Positions 58,845-64,000 of a stretch of 64,000 nt of DNA are shown here, one piece after another (the stretch's first letter is position 1; each line of letters opens with the position of its first letter). Origin of the DNA: Bipolaris cookei (Eukaryota; Ascomycota; Dothideomycetes; Pleosporales; Pleosporaceae); assembly GCA_002286855.1 (NCBI GenBank), contig NRSV01000040.1, forward strand, positions 126,071 to 190,070, read 5' to 3'. Under the pieces are notes generated by a model. The model had not been told where the DNA came from. It made no database searches and was given only the letters and a program-made list of their open reading frames with translations. The position numbers and the translations under genes are program-made.

Positions 58845-60473
58845 TTAATTAGTATCTAGAGTATCTTTCTTGCATGTACGTGAGTTATGGCCAGTCTCTT
58901 TGCATCTACTACAGCGCGTTACAGCCCGGCGGCTGACACCTAATCGCTCCCCACCCTGACGCTCCTCACAAGCAATCTGCTCATCGGCCTCGCGTTGAGC
59001 AAGTATATCCTCTCCAGCTCCCTTCGTAAGGACTCCTCGCTTCTGTATCCGCTTTTTCTTACGCTTTCGACGCTCTGATACTGCTATATTAGCTCTCTCA
59101 AGAGTAGCAATTCGATCGCGCATTAGCTCAGCCGAGAGCATCATTACTTCTGCCCCCTTCTTAAGCTGGTTAATTGCCGCAATGATTGAAGCTGGCGATG
59201 AGTCTTGATGCCGCTGAACGCGATCACGTATCAATGTCGATTGAGCTTCAAGCTCGCGTGTGTTACTAGGCGTACGAGCCTGCCAGAGAGCCTCTGCTAG
59301 AACAGCTGGTGGAGTAGGCGTACGTAGCTGCACGTCCAGCTTTGATAGAACAGCGTCTGGCTGAAGAGGAACAATACCTGCGCCTCGAAAGGCTGAGCAG
59401 ATATTAGTTGGTGTAAAGGATCGATCAAAGGCTGTCTTGAACGCTGGCAGAAACTCGAGCTTGGTGATGTGGTTGATGTGGTTGCGTATTAGGCTCTCTA
59501 CTTCACGACTATACGCGCGCTTCAACGGCGAGAAACAGCCAACGTCAAGAGGCTGGAGTAGATGAGATGAGTGTGGTGGCATACAGAGTGTGTAGATATT
59601 GTTCTCCTTACAGAGCTCTTGAAACTCAAGTGACTGGTGGCTCTCATGGCCGTCAAGGATAAGCAGCCGGCATGCCCCAACAACCTTGCCATCTGTATGC
59701 TTGACAAAGTGCTTTAGCCACTCAACTCCTAGCTCATTAGTCGTCCAGCCGTTATCGCTGACTGCGATCGCCCAGTCGCGTGGGATCTCTGCCTCCTCAT
59801 ACCAGGCAGATAGGTGATGCTTGCCAGTAAAGATGAGAAATGGTGGGATAGACCAGCCAGCTGCATTGATCCCAGCGATAAACGTCACCCACTCTCGGCC
59901 GCCTGGCTGGATAGCCTTTGGGCGGCCTCTTCTCTCTGATGCTGTAACGATAAGCTGAGTGGTAATCTTTCCCATTGAAAAGCCAGCTTCGTCAAAGTTG
60001 TAGACGTCCTCGTCACAGATGCCATACTTGGCCTTCGTCTGCTCCACAAGCCCAAACCAGCTCTTAATTAAGACTGGATCTTCACATAGAGCTCTCTGCC
60101 TATCGTAAGCCCGATTGAAACGCGTCGCAAGACTGTCTGTACGCTTGACAAAGTTGGCTGGCCACTTCTGCCCAACCTGGCCAGCGCCGCGCGTAGCCAG
60201 CAGCTTATTAGCCATATCGCGCACAGCAGTATACGTAGGCGCAAATCCACGTAGATCAAGATTAAGTATATAATCAACTATCACCTCCTCTTCTAGCTTA
60301 GTTAGCTTCTTTGAGTTGGGCTGGCAATCGCGTCGGGCAGGCTTGCCAGCGCGTCGGCGGCGGAGCGTTGTTTCGGCTACACTATAGACTGCAGCAGCAC
60401 GGCGATTCCCTTGAATCTGTTTATTTTTAAGAGATTGGATAGCAAGTTGAATATCTGATTCGTCTGAAGCCAT
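58845..60473 (-). CDS. Fot1/pogo-family transposase with C-terminal zinc knuckle
   Basis: An intact single-exon transposase of 542 residues inside the element. The N-terminus has a psq-type helix-turn-helix (LAIQSLKNKQIQGNRRAA) and then a CENP-B-like helix-turn-helix region (KLTKLEEEVIVDYIL). The DDE catalytic core shows YNFDEAGF, LILDGHESH and LLQPLDVGCF. There are 35 residues between the second and third aspartates, the DD35D spacing of Fot1/pogo elements. Near the C-terminus C-x2-C-x4-H-x4-C (CSRCKETGHNSRTC) forms a CCHC zinc knuckle after a basic KRKKKRIQKR stretch. The enzyme should cut at the TIRs and insert at TA. No stops or frameshifts were seen. Confidence 0.95.
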   Translation of the reverse strand: MASDESDIQLAIQSLKNKQIQGNRRAAAVYSVAETTLRRRRAGKPARRDCQPNSKKLTKLEEEVIVDYILNLDLRGFAPTYTAVRDMANKLLATRGAGQVGQKWPANFVKRTDSLATRFNRAYDRQRALCEDPVLIKSWFGLVEQTKAKYGICDEDVYNFDEAGFSMGKITTQLIVTASERRGRPKAIQPGGREWVTFIAGINAAGWSIPPFLIFTGKHHLSAWYEEAEIPRDWAIAVSDNGWTTNELGVEWLKHFVKHTDGKVVGACRLLILDGHESHQSLEFQELCKENNIYTLCMPPHSSHLLQPLDVGCFSPLKRAYSREVESLIRNHINHITKLEFLPAFKTAFDRSFTPTNICSAFRGAGIVPLQPDAVLSKLDVQLRTPTPPAVLAEALWQARTPSNTRELEAQSTLIRDRVQRHQDSSPASIIAAINQLKKGAEVMMLSAELMRDRIATLERANIAVSERRKRKKKRIQKRGVLTKGAGEDILAQREADEQIACEERQGGERLGVSRRAVTRCSRCKETGHNSRTCKKDTLDTN

Positions 60474-60527
60474 TTGAGCGTAGTGGTATTGAGTAATTAG
60501 ATGTTTAGTTTAAGGAGGTGCGCAAGT

Positions 60528-60578
60528 TTGATGGGGTGCGCCGCTCGCTTGCCTGCGCCGCTCGCTTGCCATACACGT
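60528..60578 (-). repeat. Right terminal inverted repeat, 51 bp
   Basis: It is the exact inverse complement of the left end. The identity stops at the position where the left end reads CATCAAC and this end reads CATCAAA. Confidence 0.95.
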
Positions 60579-60580
60579 TA

Positions 60581-61113
60581 GAAGAATTTGACCTCCTCCC
60601 TTGGACACACCTCACGTATGTCAACTTTAAAAGGTATTGACTAAGCGGCTCATTTGGTGGATACATGTTCAGTTGGATGATCTTCTGTTGTCCTACGCTG
60701 AGACACTGCGACAAGAACAATAATTCAACATATTCATAGGTGCCAATTGGACTTGGAGGGGAATCCTGCATGGTTTGTTCGGTTCTTTTGATGAGGTTAT
60801 CTTCTTAAACAAAGTACCCGTCCGAACTAGCTCTCAAGGCATACGCAGGTAGCACGTAGTTTTTATATAGTCCTTACACAAAGAATGAACATCAGAGTGT
60901 ATACTAATTCTCTAAGCTACGGTGTAATAAATATTGTAAATCGTTGGCTACCGCATATTTATCGGAGAATGTTGAGCTGGAGCGAGACTGGATCGGGAAC
61001 GGTGTTGGGTTAGGTCGCCCGTTCCGATTCGATTCCGGTTTTGCCGACTCTCGGGAAATTTTCTGGATTCGCGAGCAACACTCACTCCAACAGCCATCTC
61101 AGCCAACACCACC
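60581..61113. promoter_or_regulatory. Spacer and promoter of the Tim54 gene
   Basis: AT-rich DNA next to the transposon passes into a C/A-rich leader (61075-61113) just before the Tim54 ATG. A minus-strand frame at 60505-60771 runs across the transposon end and is not considered a gene. Confidence 0.5.
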
Positions 61114-62479
61114 ATGGCCGAACCAGGTACGCAGACTCCGCCTGCTGGCGGGGCATCCTCAGGGTCTGAGAAACGCCCAAGGCCTCCGAATCCCGTCTGG
61201 CGAATGATGGGTACGTTTTTTTTCTGCCTGGTGTAGGCTTCAACTAACAGTCACAGGTCTGCCAAACTTTCGCTTCAGACTACCATCGCGCAATTGGATA
61301 ATATTCCTTTCTATTACTGGATCATGGACCGCGGCAGTAATGTACGATCGCCGGCAGAAAAGGCGCATACAAAAGAAATGGGCAAATGTGGTGGGACATA
61401 TTGCACATGAGCCACTCGACGTACATCAACTACCCCGAAAGCTCACTATATATCTGTCCGCACCGCCAATGGATGGCTTGGTTTCTGCGCGCGATCACTT
61501 CCACGAATATGTTAAGCCTATCCTTGTCGCAGCAGCGATGGACTGGGATGCGGTCGAAGGTCGAAGAGAAGGGGACGTCAGAGCAGGCTTAGCAGAGCGG
61601 ATACGAAAGTTGAGGAAGAGGCGGGGAGAGGCAACAGCTGAACCGATAGAACCAGGTCTCACAGAGGACCTAGAAGGCTTAAGGCAAAGAGCAGGAGTAA
61701 ACGAGTGGCCTGGTCCAGGAGGAGATATTGTCATTGGACGACACACATGGAAAGAGTATGTGCGGGGACTGCATGAGGGCTGGCTAGGTCCATTGAACCC
61801 TCCACCAGCGCCAGAGCAGTTGATAGAGGCAAATACAGTGGAAAACACTGCCACCTCACCTGCTGCAACCGACGACGCATCTCCCACAGCAACTATCAAC
61901 CCCCCAAAACCAGAAGAGGCGGGAAAGTCAAAGGAGGAAGAGAAGAAACCGAAGAAGGAAAAACCTCAGCCTTTTATCACGACAGCCGAATATCAGAACG
62001 CGACGCTCTCTCCAAACTGCCCACAGGCCCTCGGTCCTTCTGCCATCATTCCTTTCCCACACCTTCTCGGCTTCTTTAATTTCCCAATCCGCATGTACCG
62101 CTTCTTGAATCAGCGAAAGGTAGCAGAGGTCGCTGGTAGAGAGACTGCAGCCGCAGTCCTGGGTGCGTATCGACCTTTCGAGTCTTCAGGTGAGGGTATC
62201 GACGGGGAGCCAGAACAGAAACAAGTACTTGCATACGAAGAGCCAGACTGGCACAAGAGCGCGAAGAAGCGGGAAGAAGGCGAGACAAAAGAGAGGGTTT
62301 TATTGGAGGACATGGTGTTGGATCCGCGGATCGCAGAACGCATGAGGCGCTTCGCATTGGACGCTGAGGTTGAAGAGCGTGCAAAGACCATTTCTGTACC
62401 AGTAGGATCATCTTGGTTCAGTTCTCTTTGGCCAAAAGAGAAGCCCAAAGCCGCTTGGGAAGGATTGAGTGACGACTAA
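61114..62479 (+). CDS. TIM54: Mitochondrial inner-membrane translocase subunit Tim54, two exons
   Basis: Exon 1 is 61114-61210 and exon 2 is 61257-62479, giving 439 residues. The 46-bp intron has GTACGT, CTAAC and CACAG signals; splicing gives NPVWRMMGLPNFRFRLPSRN, typical of fungal Tim54. One transmembrane helix follows (NWIIFLSITGSWTAAVMY, about residues 43-60), then a basic RRQKRRIQKKW segment and the large intermembrane-space part. LTIYLSAPPMDGL and HFHEYVKPILVAAAMDW are recognisable. A Lys/Glu/Pro-rich loop (about 235-250) precedes the C-terminal half. Tim54 supports the TIM22 complex, which inserts carrier proteins into the inner membrane. Confidence 0.92.
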
Positions 62480-62862
62480 AGCACCCACAGATACCACCAT
62501 CTCCCCTTCTATTATGTGTTTGTAGCAGTGGGGACCTGTAAGAGTAGCCATGTACCATGATAGCATCTAGCAGCGTGAATGATACCATATAAATTTCTTG
62601 CTAAGAAATATATTCCTTTCTTCTGATTACATGACACGTCCCTAAGCCAACCTAAAGATCAGAGCTTGGCATTGACCAGCTGCCCCGCCAATGGTCCGAA
62701 GGAAGCTTCGAGTCGAAATGTCATCGAGCCACACTCACAATCGACAACAACCTCCGTACGGTGTAAAACACGTGTCACAAAGTATACTGCTAGAGTGAAA
62801 TAGTACAAAACACTATACATCCAGTTTGCGACACACTTTCAGACAGCACACATACAGCCGTC
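62480..62862. promoter_or_regulatory. Spacer and promoter of the Sgt2 gene
   Basis: A 380-bp interval with the Tim54 3' flank and the Sgt2 leader. No gene or recognisable operator is seen. Confidence 0.5.
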
Positions 62863-64000
62863 ATGGTAAGTTGCCCCACTCTATGCAAGTAAACTTAGCT
62901 GACAACAATAGGCTTTCCAATCCAAGAAGCGCCTTGCGCTTGCGATCATCGACTTCCTCCAGACTTCACAGACCGATGGCTCAGTAGCCCCCGATGACGC
63001 GGAACAGCTCGAGGTTGCCACCAACTGCATTAGCGAGGCGTTCAAGGTCGACCTTGATGACCAGGCTGCGAAGAAGGATGCAATTGGTGACCAGAACCTA
63101 CTCGCAATCTACAACGTCTATGAGAAGCTCAAGGGAAAAACAACTGCGACCACTGAGGGTGGTTCATCTGCAAAGGAGGCTCGGCCAGCAACACCGCAGA
63201 CGCCTGCTGCTAGTGCATCAGGACCTGGAGGACCCAACAAGGACGAAGCTGAGAGACTGAAGGGATTGGGTAACGAGGCGATGAAGAAGAAGGACTACGA
63301 ATCTGCCGTTAAGCACTACACTGCTGCGCTGGAAATCGTACCACTCAACCCCATCTACCTTTCCAACCGCGCCGCCGCGTACTCGGGTCAGGGCAAGCAC
63401 AAGCTGGCCAAGGAGGACGCCGAGATGGCAGTCGCTGCCGACCCCAACTACTCCAAGGCATGGTCACGTCTTGGCCTCGCAAAGTTTGTGCTTGGTGATG
63501 CAAAGGGTGCTATGGAGGCATACAAGTCCGGTATGGATGCTGAGGGCGGTGGCTCAGATGTCATGCGTAGGGGATATGAGGCCGCTAAGAGAAAGGTGGA
63601 AGAAGAGGGTGGAGACGTAGGCGCTGCTGATGCGCCTCGAGGTGGTGCAGGTGGCGGCATGCCTGACCTCTCTTCACTGGCTGGTATGCTCGGCGGCGGC
63701 GGCGGCGGAGGCGGTGGCGGTATGCCTGATCTCGCCGGTCTCATGCAGAACCCAATGATGAGGCAAATGGCTCAGAATCTGATGAGCAACCCGGACATGA
63801 TGAACAATCTCATGAACAATCCAAGGATAGCGGAGATGGCTCAGCAATTTGGTGGGGGCGGTGGAAGAGGAGGAGGTGCAGGCGGAAGTGGTGGTGGCAT
63901 GCCCAACATCTCGGATCTCATGAACGACCCGAACATAGCTGAGATGTAAGTGAAACAGCCTACCAAAACATTACAAAAGCTAACAACGTATCAGGGCCCG
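62863..64000 (+). CDS. SGT2: Sgt2/SGTA co-chaperone, 3' end outside the window
   Basis: Exon 1 is only the ATG (62863-62865). Intron 1 (62866-62911, GTAAGT..AATAG) joins it to exon 2 (62912-63945, starting AFQSKKRLALAI). Intron 2 (63946-63994, GTAAGT..ATCAG) leads to exon 3, of which six bases are in the window. At least 347 residues are seen. The N-terminal dimerisation domain (LALAIIDFLQTS) binds Get5. Three TPR repeats (about residues 105-215, for example LKGLGNEAMKKKDYESAVKHY) bind Hsp70/Hsp90. The C-terminal part is Gly- and Met-rich, with NPMMRQMAQNLMSNPDMM-type motifs that bind hydrophobic tails. Sgt2 passes tail-anchored proteins to the GET pathway in the cytosol. Confidence 0.94.

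Larger units (their letters stand above)
58724..60578. mobile_element. Complete Fot1/pogo-type DNA transposon (Tc1-mariner superfamily)
   Basis: A 1855-bp element bounded by perfect 51-bp terminal inverted repeats (58724-58774 and 60528-60578, ends ACGTGTATGG) and flanked by a TA duplication (58722-58723 and 60579-60580), the usual target of this superfamily. It carries one intact transposase gene on the minus strand. Each repeat contains two head-to-tail copies of a 17-bp unit (GGCAAGCGAGCGGCGCA). Identical ends and an open frame suggest a recent, possibly active copy not yet damaged by RIP. Confidence 0.95.

Noticed and set aside
60505..60771. Minus-strand frame of 88 codons spanning the transposon end
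   Set aside because: It crosses the TIR and target site. Joining the flanks without the element gives a stop at once, so it is not evidence of a gene broken by the insertion.
1..64000. CRISPR array, biosynthetic gene cluster or phage-like system
   Set aside because: No spaced direct-repeat array and no synthase, transporter or tailoring enzyme cluster were seen. The sequence is eukaryotic with spliceosomal introns.

Overview
The window is nuclear DNA from a filamentous ascomycete, most likely a dothideomycete of the order Pleosporales. The order is inferred from overall gene style and was not tested by any search. The evidence for a filamentous ascomycete is as follows. Genes lie on both strands and carry short introns, mostly 46-120 bp, with GT..AG ends and CTAAC or CTGAC branch sites. 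Promoters are CT-rich. The gene set is typical of Pezizomycotina: Zn2Cys6 and C2H2 regulators, F-box proteins, a CorA-like protein and a Fot1/pogo transposon.

Layout. Positions 1-12100 are gene-poor. They hold two single-strand C2H2 zinc-finger regulators with the same architecture (1775-3247 and 7310-8844) and little else I can support. Positions 12100-17850 hold an orphan two-exon gene, two F-box-type genes and the DNA-protein crosslink protease Spartan. Positions 17850-50620 are a dense housekeeping block: a TBC Rab-GAP, the ABCE1/Rli1 ribosome-recycling ATPase, the CHD1 chromatin remodeller, vacuolar endopolyphosphatase, a CorA-like membrane protein, a GPATCH1-type G-patch protein, a Kin1/Par-1 kinase, the CCR4-NOT subunit Caf40, ribosomal protein uL1 and Mix23. 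DNA ligase I follows at 50915-53875. Positions 53900-61100 are again gene-poor. They hold a short Zn2Cys6 protein, a tRNA-like Pol III cassette and a complete Fot1/pogo transposon with perfect 51-bp terminal inverted repeats. Tim54 and a truncated-by-window Sgt2 close the window.

The genes do not form a pathway or cluster. Several pairs share divergent promoters (Spartan/TBC, Rli1/CHD1, GPATCH1/Kin1, Mix23/ligase), which may couple their expression. Three genes relate to mitochondria: Mix23, Tim54 and the predicted long form of DNA ligase I. Two relate to genome maintenance: Spartan and ligase I.

Exon structures were rebuilt by hand from splice signals, reading-frame phase and family motifs. 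In every multi-exon gene that lies wholly inside the window the exon lengths sum to an open frame; Sgt2 runs off the end and was checked only up to its last internal exon. I saw no clear new multi-gene system. The most notable features are the fresh transposon copy with duplicated 17-bp units inside its TIRs, the GC-AG intron and 12-nt exon in Rli1, the dual start of DNA ligase I, and a probable frameshift in the Zn2Cys6 gene.
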